Positions 32,906 to 40,899 of a DNA stretch of 64,000 nt are shown here, piece after piece. Each line of letters starts with the position of its first letter. Positions within the stretch are counted from its first letter, which is position 1. Location of the stretch: contig NZ_SMNA01000001.1 in assembly GCF_004353825.1 (NCBI RefSeq), positions 434,001 to 498,000 on the forward strand, in the 5' to 3' direction. The notes beneath the pieces are model-generated. The model ran no database searches and was not told the origin of the DNA. It saw only the letters and a program-made list of their open reading frames with translations. This DNA comes from Occultella glacieicola. GTDB lineage: Bacteria; Actinomycetota; Actinomycetes; Actinomycetales; Beutenbergiaceae. Made by a program: the position numbers and the translations under genes.

Positions 32906-34588
32906 GTGAGCACCGCACCGATCGACGCCACCACCACCAGCGCCTGGGCGGAACTGACCGGCCACGCCTCCGCCCAGCGGCCGGACCTGCGCGCCTGGTT
33001 CGACGCCGACCCCGGCCGGGCCGAGCGGCTCACGTTCGACGCCGCGGACCTGCACGTGGACCTGTCCAAGAACCTCGTCACCGACGAGACCCTGGCCCTG
33101 CTGCTGCGCCTGGCCGAGGAGGTCGGGCTCGCGGGCCGAATCGAGGCGATGTTCACCGGTGAGCACATCAACGTCACCGAGGACCGGGCCGTGCTGCACA
33201 CCGCGCTGCGCCGGCCGGCCGGGGCGAGCCCCGCGCTCGTGGTCGACGGGCAGGACGTGGACGCGGACGTGCACGCGGAACTCGCGAAGGTCTACGCGTT
33301 CGCCGAGCAGGTGCGCTCGGGCACGTGGACGGGGGTCACCGGCAAGCGGGTCGCCACCGTGGTCAACATCGGCATCGGCGGCTCCGACCTCGGCCCGGTG
33401 ATGGCCTACGAGGCGCTCGCGCCCTACGTGCAGGAGGGGCTCGAGGTCCGGTTCATCTCCAACATCGACCCCAGCGACGTCGCCGAGACCACCGCCGGGC
33501 TGGACCCGGAGACCACCCTGTTCATCGTCGCGTCGAAGACGTTCGGCACCCTGGAGACGCTCACGAACGCCCGGCTCGCCCGCGAGTGGCTGTGGACGAA
33601 CCTGGAGTCCGCGGGCGCCATCGACGGCTCCGAGGACTCCCGCACCGGCGCCGTCGCCAAGCACTTCGTGGCCGTGTCCACGGCCCTGGACAAGGTCGCC
33701 GCGTTCGGCATCGACCCGGGCAACGCGTTCGGCTTCTGGGACTGGGTGGGCGGCCGGTACTCGGTCGACTCCGCGATCGGTACCTCGCTCGCGATCGCGA
33801 TCGGCCCGGAGGCGTTCGCCGAGTTCCTGGCCGGCTTCCACGCCATCGACCAGCACCTGCGCTCGATCCCGTTCGCGCAGAACGTGCCGGTCCTGATGGG
33901 TCTGTTGAACGTCTGGTACGTCAACTTCCTCGACGCGCACACGCACGCGGTGCTGCCGTACGCGCAGTACCTGCACCGGTTCCCGGCGTACCTGCAGCAG
34001 CTCACCATGGAGTCCAACGGCAAGGGCGTGCGGTGGGACGGCACCCCGGTCACCACCGAGACCGGTGAGGTGTTCTGGGGTGAGCCCGGCACGAACGGCC
34101 AGCACGCGTTCTACCAGCTCATCCACCAGGGCACCCGGATCATCCCGGCGGACTTCATCGCCGTGGCGAACCCGGCCAGGCCGCTGCGCGACGGGGACAC
34201 GGACGTGCACGCCCTGTTCCTCGCGAACTTCTTCGCCCAGACCAAGGCCCTCGCGTTCGGCAAGACCGCGGACGAGGTCCGCGCCGAGGGCACCGCCGAG
34301 GCGATCGTCCCGGCCCGGGTGTTCACCGGGAACCGGCCGACCACCTCGATCCTGGCCCCGGCGCTGACCCCGTCGGTGCTCGGCCAGTTGATCGCCCTGT
34401 ACGAGCACATCACGTTCGTGCAGGGCGTGGTCTGGGGCATCGACAGCTTCGACCAGTGGGGCGTGGAGCTCGGCAAGCAGCTCGCCACCCAGATCGCCCC
34501 GGCGGTCACCGGGGACGCCGACGCGCTGGCCGCCCAGGACGCCTCCACGCAGGCGCTGATCCGGCACTACCTGGCCCAGCGTGACTGA
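32906..34588 (+). CDS. pgi: Glucose-6-phosphate isomerase
   Basis: A 560-residue glycolytic enzyme that interconverts glucose 6-phosphate and fructose 6-phosphate. All PGI signatures are present: [11 protein letters not shown] for phosphate binding, [18 protein letters not shown], the Glu of MESNGKGV, the His of [10 protein letters not shown], and the C-terminal Lys of [10 protein letters not shown]. The length matches the actinobacterial/eukaryotic-type enzyme. GTG start with GAGGA eight bases upstream. It stands alone, between the CDF gene and the VapBC pair. Confidence 0.97.
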   Translation: MSTAPIDATTTSAWAELTGHASAQRPDLRAWFDADPGRAERLTFDAADLHVDLSKNLVTDETLALLLRLAEEVGLAGRIEAMFTGEHINVTEDRAVLHTALRRPAGASPALVVDGQDVDADVHAELAKVYAFAEQVRSGTWTGVTGKRVATVVNIGIGGSDLGPVMAYEALAPYVQEGLEVRFISNIDPSDVAETTAGLDPETTLFIVASKTFGTLETLTNARLAREWLWTNLESAGAIDGSEDSRTGAVAKHFVAVSTALDKVAAFGIDPGNAFGFWDWVGGRYSVDSAIGTSLAIAIGPEAFAEFLAGFHAIDQHLRSIPFAQNVPVLMGLLNVWYVNFLDAHTHAVLPYAQYLHRFPAYLQQLTMESNGKGVRWDGTPVTTETGEVFWGEPGTNGQHAFYQLIHQGTRIIPADFIAVANPARPLRDGDTDVHALFLANFFAQTKALAFGKTADEVRAEGTAEAIVPARVFTGNRPTTSILAPALTPSVLGQLIALYEHITFVQGVVWGIDSFDQWGVELGKQLATQIAPAVTGDADALAAQDASTQALIRHYLAQRD

Positions 34589-34652
34589 GTGGGCGCGGCC
34601 GGCCCGTCGGGGCGCCCGGTGGGTGACGGTCACGCGACCTGGAGGTCCCAGA

Positions 34653-34666
34653 TAGCACTTGTGCTA
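34653..34666. promoter_or_regulatory. Palindromic operator of the vapBC promoter
   Basis: A perfect inverted repeat TAGCAC-TT-GTGCTA lies 23 bases before the antitoxin ATG and overlaps the probable promoter (TAGGAT at 34677-34682, six bases before the ATG). Antitoxin autorepression is the standard role of such a site. Confidence 0.6.
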
Positions 34667-34688
34667 CCTCGCGAGCTAGGATAGGACC

Positions 34689-34946
34689 ATGGAAACGACG
34701 GTGGGTCTTCGGGAGTTGCGGCAGTCCGCGTCCGACCTGGTGCGTCGCGTCGCGGCCGGCGAGGAGATCACTGTCACTGTGGCTGGGCGTCCGAGCGCTC
34801 GCCTCGTGCCCGCCAGGCCTGCACGATGGCGTTCCTGGAGCGCACTGGACGGGCTCTTCCGTGGCCCCGCAGACGAGCACTGGACGGCTGACCGTGACCT
34901 AGTCGACGGAGATCTGCGCGATCCGTGGGAACGCTCGAGTGAGTGA
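34689..34946 (+). CDS. Type II antitoxin, Phd/YefM family
   Basis: An 85-residue antitoxin. The N-terminal Phd/YefM fold (TVGLRELRQSASDLVRRVAAGEEITVTVAGRPSA, shortened here to its visible core GLRELRQSASDLVRRV) binds DNA, and the acidic, Trp-containing tail would wrap the toxin. It overlaps the PIN toxin gene by 8 bases and has a palindromic operator upstream. ATG start is close to a -10, so the mRNA is nearly leaderless. Confidence 0.92.
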   Translation: METTVGLRELRQSASDLVRRVAAGEEITVTVAGRPSARLVPARPARWRSWSALDGLFRGPADEHWTADRDLVDGDLRDPWERSSE

Positions 34947-35334
34947 CACTGATCGCAGCATCCTGGATACCAGCGTGGTCATCGGCGTGGAACCGGCCGC
35001 CATCAGCGGGGACCTGGCGATCAGTGCGGCGACGCTCGCCGAGTTGCACTTCGGGGTGCTCGTGGCCCGGAATGCTCAGGTCCGGGCCGAACGTCTGCGC
35101 CGGCTCAGCATGATCGAGCGCAACTTCGATCCGCTGCCTGTCGATGAAGCCGTCGCTGCCAGTTATGGGCAGCTCGCCGCAGCCGTGGGCGCGGCGGGTC
35201 GCCAACCTCGCCGGCGGACGATGGACCTTCTGATCGCGGCCACCGCCCACGCCCACGATGCTCGCCTCGTCACCCGCAACCCGGCCGACTTCGCCGGGTT
35301 GGCGGAGTACATCGAGATCTTCGTGCCGTCGTGA
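34939..35334 (+). CDS. vapC: Type II toxin, PIN domain (VapC family)
   Basis: A 131-residue PIN-domain ribonuclease. The acidic residues are visible: Asp in SILDTSVVI, Glu in AATLAELHFG, Asp in MDLLIAATAHAH, and a last Asp in NPADFAGL. Such toxins cleave tRNA or other RNA when the antitoxin is degraded. GTG start within the antitoxin gene's end gives an 8-base overlap, which indicates coupled translation. All catalytic residues are kept, so it should be active. Confidence 0.92.
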   Translation: MSDTDRSILDTSVVIGVEPAAISGDLAISAATLAELHFGVLVARNAQVRAERLRRLSMIERNFDPLPVDEAVAASYGQLAAAVGAAGRQPRRRTMDLLIAATAHAHDARLVTRNPADFAGLAEYIEIFVPS

Positions 35335-35371
35335 GCGCGCGGGCTCCTGCGCCTCGACGACGCCCTGACCA

Positions 35372-36994
35372 TCAGCGGATCCTGACCGGGTCCATCCAGG
35401 CCAACACGTGCTCGGTGCCGAACGGCCACAACGCCTCCAGAGCGGCGGCCGGGTCGGTGCCGAGCGTGGGCAGCCCGGGCACCGTGAGCCCGGTCCGCAC
35501 CGGCCGGGCCGGTGCGTCCGCCGGCAGCCCGGCCAGCCGGCGGGCGTAGGCGAGTCCGTCACGCAGGTCGCCGAGCGCGTCGACGAGGCCGAGCCCGACG
35601 GCGTCGCGTCCGCTCCAGATCCGGCCTCGCCCCAGTTCGTCGACCCGCGCCGGGGTCAGCCCGCGGCCGGTCGCGACCCGGTCGACGAACCTGGCGTAGA
35701 CCTCGCCCATCAGCTTGGTCATCCGCTCGCGCTGGGCGTCGGTGAACGGGCGGGCGGTGCTGAGGGCGAGGGCGTCCTCGCGGCCCACCGGCTCCGCGTT
35801 GAAGCCGTGCCGGTCCGAGAACTCGGTGAGCACCGGCTTGCCGATGACCACACCGATGCTGCCGGTCAGGGTGAACGGGCTGGCCAGTACATGGTCGGCG
35901 CCGGCGAGCACGTAGTACCCGCCGGACCCGGCCACGGACCCCATCACGGCCACGACCGGCTTGCGGCAGGCGACCACGGCCCGGTGGATCACGTCCGAGG
36001 CGAGCGCGGACCCGCCGCCGGAGTCCACGAAGAGCACGATCGCCTTGGTGTGCTCGTCACGATCGGCCCGCCGGAGCGCCGCGACCACGGTGTCCGACCC
36101 CGCCCGCGGGCCGCCCAGCACCGGCACCGGCGGGCCGCCCCCGCTCGACCCCGAGACGATGGCGCCGACCACGGGAACGACCGCGACGCCGTCGGGCCGG
36201 ACGCGCAGCGGCGTTCGGCGCCCTGCGCCGGTGTGTTGCCGTCGCAGCAGATCGAGCGTGCGGGCCAGCGACGTGTCGGCGACGGTGACGAGCTCGTCGT
36301 CGTAGGCGATCCGGGTGATCAGGCCGACCTCGAGCAGCTCCGCGGCCGAGGTCAGCCCGGCGTCCAGCCAACCGCGGGCCGCGTCCTCGGAAACGCCACG
36401 ACCGGCGGCGAGCGCGTGCACCCAGGACGACTCGGCGGAGTCGAGGTAGGCGCCGAGCTGCTCGCGCTGGGCGTCGTCCATGTGGTCCTGGCTGAACGGG
36501 GTGAGCGCGGACTTGTACTCGCCGATCCGCAGGTTCTCGAACCCGATGCCGTGCCCGCGCAGGAACGCGCCGAGGTAGATCTGCTCGCCGGCGAGCCCGG
36601 GCACGGACACGTCCGCGGACTCCGGCGCGACGACGTCCGGCACCGGGGCGGTGGCGAGCAGCCCGGTCATCGAGACTTGCTCGAGGTAGGCGACCACGTG
36701 CTTGCGTTCGGCGAGGTGGGCCAGCAGCCCGGCGATCGCGCCCGCCGTGGCCAGATCCGCGGTGAGCCCGCGCACGCGCACCACCACGGACTTCACCCAG
36801 TCGGCCTCCCCGATCCGGTCCAGGCGCTCGGCCAGGGAGTCCAGCGAGGAGGTGCGCTGCAGCAGGGCGGCGAGGCCGGGGCGGCGCTGGGCGGGGTAGG
36901 GGCCGGACAGGTCGACGATCACCCGGTCGGGTTCGGTGTCCGGGCCGGGGCGTCGTCCGAGCAGGGGAGCCAGGGGAGTGGGGAGGGCGCGCAT
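35372..36994 (-). CDS. sppA: Signal peptide peptidase SppA (protease IV type)
   Basis: A 540-residue serine protease of the S49 family with two tandem crotonase-like domains. The catalytic Lys is in IGEYKSALTPFSQD (first domain) and the nucleophile Ser in GSVAGSGGYYVLA (second domain), as in the E. coli-type double-length enzyme. No N-terminal membrane anchor is seen (start MRALPTPLAPLLG), so it may be peripheral or cytoplasmic, which is common in actinobacteria. It is convergent with the vapC gene and divergent from the BrkB-type gene. Confidence 0.93.
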   Translation of the reverse strand: MRALPTPLAPLLGRRPGPDTEPDRVIVDLSGPYPAQRRPGLAALLQRTSSLDSLAERLDRIGEADWVKSVVVRVRGLTADLATAGAIAGLLAHLAERKHVVAYLEQVSMTGLLATAPVPDVVAPESADVSVPGLAGEQIYLGAFLRGHGIGFENLRIGEYKSALTPFSQDHMDDAQREQLGAYLDSAESSWVHALAAGRGVSEDAARGWLDAGLTSAAELLEVGLITRIAYDDELVTVADTSLARTLDLLRRQHTGAGRRTPLRVRPDGVAVVPVVGAIVSGSSGGGPPVPVLGGPRAGSDTVVAALRRADRDEHTKAIVLFVDSGGGSALASDVIHRAVVACRKPVVAVMGSVAGSGGYYVLAGADHVLASPFTLTGSIGVVIGKPVLTEFSDRHGFNAEPVGREDALALSTARPFTDAQRERMTKLMGEVYARFVDRVATGRGLTPARVDELGRGRIWSGRDAVGLGLVDALGDLRDGLAYARRLAGLPADAPARPVRTGLTVPGLPTLGTDPAAALEALWPFGTEHVLAWMDPVRIR

Positions 36995-37117
36995 GGTTCG
37001 AGGCTAACCCGGCCGTCCCGGCGGGGCCCCGATAGGATGCCGCCGCCAGGCCGTTCAAGGGGCCACGCCATCGGGGCACCGCGTCCCGACGTCGGAAGCG
37101 GGGGTGATGGGCAGCGC

Positions 37118-38323
37118 ATGTCCGGCACCGTGAAAGGCCGAGCCGCCGCACCCGCACGGCGGGTGGCGGCCGTGGCCGAGCGGGCCCTCGGTCTGTTCCC
37201 GGCCCGGGTCTGGAGCCACTTCACCCGGAACCGCGGGTTCGTGCTCGCCGCCGGAGTGAGCTACCAGGCGCTGTTCGCGATCTTCGCGACGCTCTACGTC
37301 GCGTTCGCGAGCGTGGGACTCTGGCTCGGCGCGAACACCCGCGCGATCGACGCCCTGATCGCGCTCATCGACTCCTATCTGCCCGGGTTGATCGGGGAGA
37401 ACGGGGTCCTCACCGAGGAGCAGGTGTACACGATCGCCCAGGACGCGTCGGCGCTGCTGAGCATCACCGGGCTGATCGCCGTGATCGTGTTCATCTGGAC
37501 CGCGATCGGCTGGATCTCCTACTCACGGCTGGCCGTGCGGGCCATCTTCGACCTGCCGCCGGACACTCGTCAGTACGTGCTGCTGAAGGCGCGCGACTTC
37601 GTCATGGCCCTCGTCTTCAGCCTGATGCTGCTCGCCGGCGGGGTGCTGAGCAGTGCCGGCTCCTGGTTCCTCTCCACGATCTTCGCGGCCCTGGGCTGGA
37701 GCACCATGTCGCCCGCGTTCGGCCTCGTGATCGGCCTGGCGACGAACCTGGTGGCGTTCGCCGTGAACACCCTGACCATCGCGGGGATCTTCAAGTTCCT
37801 CGCCGGCGCGAGCGTCCCCTGGCGGCTCATCGTCCCCGGCGCCGCCCTCGGCGGGGCCGCGACCGTGGTGCTGCAGCTCGCGGCCGGGTACCTGCTCAGC
37901 AGTTCGCCCTCCAACCCGCTGCTCGCGACGTTCGCGGTGTTCATCGGGCTGCTGCTGTGGTGCCGCTTCGCGGGCGTGGTGCTGCTCGTCGCGGCCTCGT
38001 GGGTCGCGGTCACCGTCACCGACGCGGGGCTGTCGCTCGCGGCGGAGCCGGCGCCCGAACGGGAGGAGGACGTCCGGATCGCCGAGGTGCTGGCCGCCGT
38101 CGAGAAGATCCGGGACGCGACGGCGCAACGTCGGGACGCGCCGTTCTACCGGCGCCGGGCCGCACGCCGGCGGGAGGAGGAGGCGATCGCCGAACTGGAG
38201 GACCTGCTCCGCGGGGACGCGGTTCCGGTGGGCGCCGGGTCGTCCGGCGACGGGACGCGTGAGGAAGGGTCCGCGGCACCGAGCAGGCGTGAGCGGCCAG
38301 CGCCGTTGCGGAGGTCGCGCTAG
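37118..38323 (+). CDS. YihY/BrkB family membrane protein
   Basis: A 401-residue inner membrane protein with about six transmembrane segments and the family motif FTRNRGFVLAAGVSYQALFA near the start (residues about 35-55). Residues 320-401 form a charged cytoplasmic tail with repeated Arg/Glu. The family was named from a misassigned RNase BN; its function (possibly transport or envelope integrity) is not settled. The ATG at 37118 follows GGGGGTG. Its stop shares the CTAG tetramer with the stop of the convergent small gene. Confidence 0.9.
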   Translation: MSGTVKGRAAAPARRVAAVAERALGLFPARVWSHFTRNRGFVLAAGVSYQALFAIFATLYVAFASVGLWLGANTRAIDALIALIDSYLPGLIGENGVLTEEQVYTIAQDASALLSITGLIAVIVFIWTAIGWISYSRLAVRAIFDLPPDTRQYVLLKARDFVMALVFSLMLLAGGVLSSAGSWFLSTIFAALGWSTMSPAFGLVIGLATNLVAFAVNTLTIAGIFKFLAGASVPWRLIVPGAALGGAATVVLQLAAGYLLSSSPSNPLLATFAVFIGLLLWCRFAGVVLLVAASWVAVTVTDAGLSLAAEPAPEREEDVRIAEVLAAVEKIRDATAQRRDAPFYRRRAARRREEEAIAELEDLLRGDAVPVGAGSSGDGTREEGSAAPSRRERPAPLRRSR

Positions 38324-38556
38324 CGACGGCGCTGCGGCTCCGTCATCACCAGTTTGCCGCGGTCGTCGATCTCGAGAAGCACGCGCTTCTCCCGCTGCGT
38401 GATCGTCACCACGAGCCAGCCGATCAGCCAGAGACCTGCCGTGAAGACCGAGAGCAGCAGGTGCAGGATGTGGTTGGGCGTCGTACCGAAGACGACGACG
38501 GCGTTGAAGTCGCTCTGGTACTCGAGCCGAGCCCCTTGCTCGACGGCCCGACTCAC
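38320..38556 (-). CDS. Small membrane protein of unknown function
   Basis: A protein of 78 residues if started at GTG 38556. It has one hydrophobic segment (LHLLLSVFTAGLWLIGWLVV) followed by a short basic tail; the pattern FNAVVVFGTTPNHILHLLLS recalls actinobacterial one-helix proteins of about 100 residues. The family-like sequence continues upstream (RRRTLSTAV) with no ATG or GTG in frame, so either a rare start is used or the N-terminus is damaged. It ends in the CTAG shared with the BrkB-type gene. Confidence 0.6.
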   Translation of the reverse strand: MSRAVEQGARLEYQSDFNAVVVFGTTPNHILHLLLSVFTAGLWLIGWLVVTITQREKRVLLEIDDRGKLVMTEPQRRR

Positions 38557-38734
38557 GGCGGTTGAGAGCGTGCGCCGACGGGACTCGTCGGTGACCGCCG
38601 GGGCGGCCGCGGGGCTCTCCTGTCCGGCAGGTGCAGTCGTCAGGGTGTCTCCCCATCGTCGGAGCGGGTGACCAGAGCCTACACACGTGGCCGCACTCTG
38701 GTCCGGGGGGTGATGAGAGCCGCCCCGAGTCTCG

Positions 38735-38747
38735 GCGGGTGACGAGA
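38735..38747 (-). repeat. Partial copy of the tRNA-Gly 3' end
   Basis: GCGGGTGACGAGA is identical to 38859-38871, the acceptor and T-arm end of the tRNA gene, and lies about 110 bases downstream of the tRNA 3' end. It may be a remnant attachment site or tRNA duplicate. Confidence 0.5.
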
Positions 38748-38814
38748 GCCGTCGTCACGACCGGCTCGTGCCTCGCCGGGCGTTCCTCCTCCCGAGTCTC
38801 GGCACCCCTCGCAT

Positions 38815-38846
38815 GAGAAAGGCCGCCTCGACTTCGTCGGGCGGCC
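38815..38846 (-). terminator. Terminator of tRNA-Gly
   Basis: On the minus strand GGCCGCC (38846-38840) and GGCGGCC (38827-38821) form a perfect stem around a 12-base loop, followed by TTTCTC. It lies 11 bases past the tRNA 3' end. Confidence 0.8.
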
Positions 38847-38857
38847 GTCTCATTGCG

Positions 38858-38928
38858 AGCGGGTGACGAGAATCGAACTCGCGCTATCAGCTTGGGAAGC
38901 TGAAGTTCTACCACTGAACTACACCCGC
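38858..38928 (-). tRNA. tRNA-Gly (anticodon CCC)
   Basis: A 71-base cloverleaf: acceptor GCGGGTG/CACCCGC, D-arm with CAGTGGTAG, anticodon stem TCAGC/GCTGA closing loop TTCCCAA (anticodon CCC), and T-arm with GTTCGATTC. The CCA end is not encoded. Reads GGG glycine codons, common at this G+C content. Confidence 0.95.
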
Positions 38929-39008
38929 ATGCGCCCGGTGACCCGAACGCGCCGCCAGCATACCCGGTGCCGGGGATGGGTTTCACCCCGGCGCGCTAAC
39001 GTGGGCGC

Positions 39009-39590
39009 GTGCTGCTCTCCGATCGCGACATCCGCGCCGAACTGACCACCGGGCGGATCGGCCTGGATCCCTTCGACGAGACGATGATCCAGCCCTCCAG
39101 CGTCGATGTCCGGCTGGACCGGTTCTTCCGCCTCTTCGACAACCACAAGTACCCCGTGATCGACCCCGCCCTGGACCAGCCCGAACTCACCCGGATGGTC
39201 GAGGCCGCCCCCGGCGACCCGTTCGTGCTCCATCCCGGCGAGTTCGTCCTCGGGTCCACGTACGAGCTGATCAGCCTGCCGGACGACGTCGCGGCCCGCC
39301 TCGAGGGCAAGTCCAGCCTCGGTCGGCTCGGACTGCTGACGCACTCCACGGCCGGGTTCATCGACCCCGGGTTCTCCGGCCACGTCACGCTCGAGCTGTC
39401 GAACGTCGCGACCCTGCCGATCCTGCTCTGGCCCGGCATGAAGATCGGGCAGATGTGCTACTTCCGGCTGTCCAGCCCCGCCGAGCACCCGTACGGGTCC
39501 GGCGCCCAAGGCTCGCGCTACCAGGGCCAACGGGGCCCGACGGCGTCGCGTTCGCACCTGGGGTTCCACCGCACCGACGTGGGTCGGTAG
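39009..39590 (+). CDS. dcd: dCTP deaminase (bifunctional dUMP-forming type)
   Basis: A 193-residue homotrimeric enzyme of pyrimidine nucleotide metabolism. The core [20 protein letters not shown] followed by [14 protein letters not shown], with the catalytic Glu and the downstream Thr, is nearly that of mycobacterial Dcd, which deaminates dCTP and hydrolyses the dUTP to dUMP in one site. The start GTG at 39009 ([12 protein letters not shown]) lies six bases after TAACGT, a plausible -10, so a leaderless mRNA is likely. The next gene begins 5 bases after its stop. Confidence 0.96.
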   Translation: MLLSDRDIRAELTTGRIGLDPFDETMIQPSSVDVRLDRFFRLFDNHKYPVIDPALDQPELTRMVEAAPGDPFVLHPGEFVLGSTYELISLPDDVAARLEGKSSLGRLGLLTHSTAGFIDPGFSGHVTLELSNVATLPILLWPGMKIGQMCYFRLSSPAEHPYGSGAQGSRYQGQRGPTASRSHLGFHRTDVGR

Positions 39591-39594
39591 GGCC

Positions 39595-40596
39595 ATGCCC
39601 GACGGCGCAGCCCGGGTCCTGCAGGTCGGCCTCGCCGAGGTGCAGCACCTGTTGCTGCTCGGCGCGGACGTCACCGACGAGGAGGTCGAGGCTCTCGCGC
39701 TGAGCCGGTTCCCGGAGGCGGGCCGGGTGAACGCCACGACGCTCGCGCTCACCCCGACGGCCGCCATCGAGGGCCCGTGGGAGGTCGCCGATCCCGGCTT
39801 GCTCGGCGTCGGGGTCGAACTGACCCAGGCGTACGCGATCACCGTCCCGGCCGAGCGCGGCGACCCGGTACCCGAGCACCTGCGCGGCCTCGGCGGCATC
39901 CTGGACGCGTTCGCAGGGGGGCAGCCGCAGGGACACGAACTCGCGATCGTCGAGTTCGCCCAGGCCGCCGCCCGCCGGCTCGGTGGGACTCTGCGGGTGG
40001 CCGGGACCGGCGCCCTGATCGTCCCCGAGCCGGGCGTGGACCTGGCCGTGCACTCCGAGGTGTGGCTGCATCCGGACGCCCTCGTGCACGTGCTGACCCC
40101 GGCGCTGCCCGGGGTGAGCCTGGACCTGGGTGCGGACCCGGGGCCCGACGCGGGCGCGCACCGGGCGTCGCCGACGCCGCGGCCCGCAGCCGCCGCACCG
40201 GCCGGCACCGAGGAACTGGACGACGGCGAACGGGCCTGGATCCACGCGGAGGCCGACGCCTACGACGCGCATGCGCTCGCGGCCGAACCCGCCACCGAGG
40301 CCTACGGTGCCGTGTGCCCGTTGCCCGACGGCGGCACGATCGCCGTCGAGGTCGAGGCGGAGGTGTCCGTGCCCCTGGTGCTCGAGGGCCTGGACTGGGC
40401 CCGGTCCGGAGTGATCCGCTACGACGTGCGTTGGTTCCCGGTGGACCCCGAGGCCTACCACGCCGGGCCGACCGGCGCCCGGATGGTCGCCGCCCGGGAC
40501 CGGGCCACGGCGCTCGTGGAGGGGGCCGCGCGGGCTCTCCTGGAGGCCATCGGCGGTGAGACGACGGACGACGACGGATTCCTCGTCGACCCGTGA
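39595..40596 (+). CDS. Hypothetical protein, 333 residues
   Basis: No family recognised. The N-terminal 190 residues alternate hydrophobic strands and helices (ARVLQVGLAEVQHLLLLGADVT; LGVGVELTQAYAI; HELAIVEFAQAAARRLGG). After an Ala/Pro linker, the C-terminal half repeats a similar length and type, so two related domains are possible. No membrane segment. It starts 5 bases after dcd (ATG 39595) and is probably cotranscribed with it. Confidence 0.7.
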   Translation: MPDGAARVLQVGLAEVQHLLLLGADVTDEEVEALALSRFPEAGRVNATTLALTPTAAIEGPWEVADPGLLGVGVELTQAYAITVPAERGDPVPEHLRGLGGILDAFAGGQPQGHELAIVEFAQAAARRLGGTLRVAGTGALIVPEPGVDLAVHSEVWLHPDALVHVLTPALPGVSLDLGADPGPDAGAHRASPTPRPAAAAPAGTEELDDGERAWIHAEADAYDAHALAAEPATEAYGAVCPLPDGGTIAVEVEAEVSVPLVLEGLDWARSGVIRYDVRWFPVDPEAYHAGPTGARMVAARDRATALVEGAARALLEAIGGETTDDDGFLVDP

Positions 40597-40899
40597 ACCG
40601 GGCCTGATCCGGACCAGTACCGGGCGCTCGACCGATCGCCGGACCTCACTCGGGCGAGCCCGGACCCGGCCCGTGGTCCGGCCCCCGGATCGCGGACGCC
40701 GGGGACGGGAGGGTCTCTCACCTTGGTAGGATCCGAACGGTTCCCATCCACTCCATCACGCCGCCCGAACAGGGTCGGCGTGCATGGCCGCACCTTCACT
40801 CCTTACAACCTAAGCACCGCCGGTTCCACCGAAATCCCCATTCGCGTGACGCCAAAGTTCGACTGACAATCTGACCACGCCCACTGATCAGGAGCGGAC
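40597..40899. other. Upstream region of the Mrp antiporter operon
   Basis: A 303-base region without a gene. It has G+C-rich inverted stretches just after the preceding gene (possible terminator around 40600-40700) and a T/A-richer stretch from about 40740 on. I see no known riboswitch. The ribosome binding site AGGAG lies at 40890-40894, five bases before the GTG of mrpA. Confidence 0.5.

Larger units (their letters stand above)
38557..38857. other. Intergenic region between the small membrane protein gene and tRNA-Gly
   Basis: Apart from the possible N-terminal extension of the small gene (to about 38640), a partial tRNA-like repeat at 38735-38747 and the tRNA terminator at 38815-38846, I see no gene. 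Two similar strings TGATGAGAGCCG and TGACGAGAGCCG lie at about 38711 and 38740. Confidence 0.6.
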
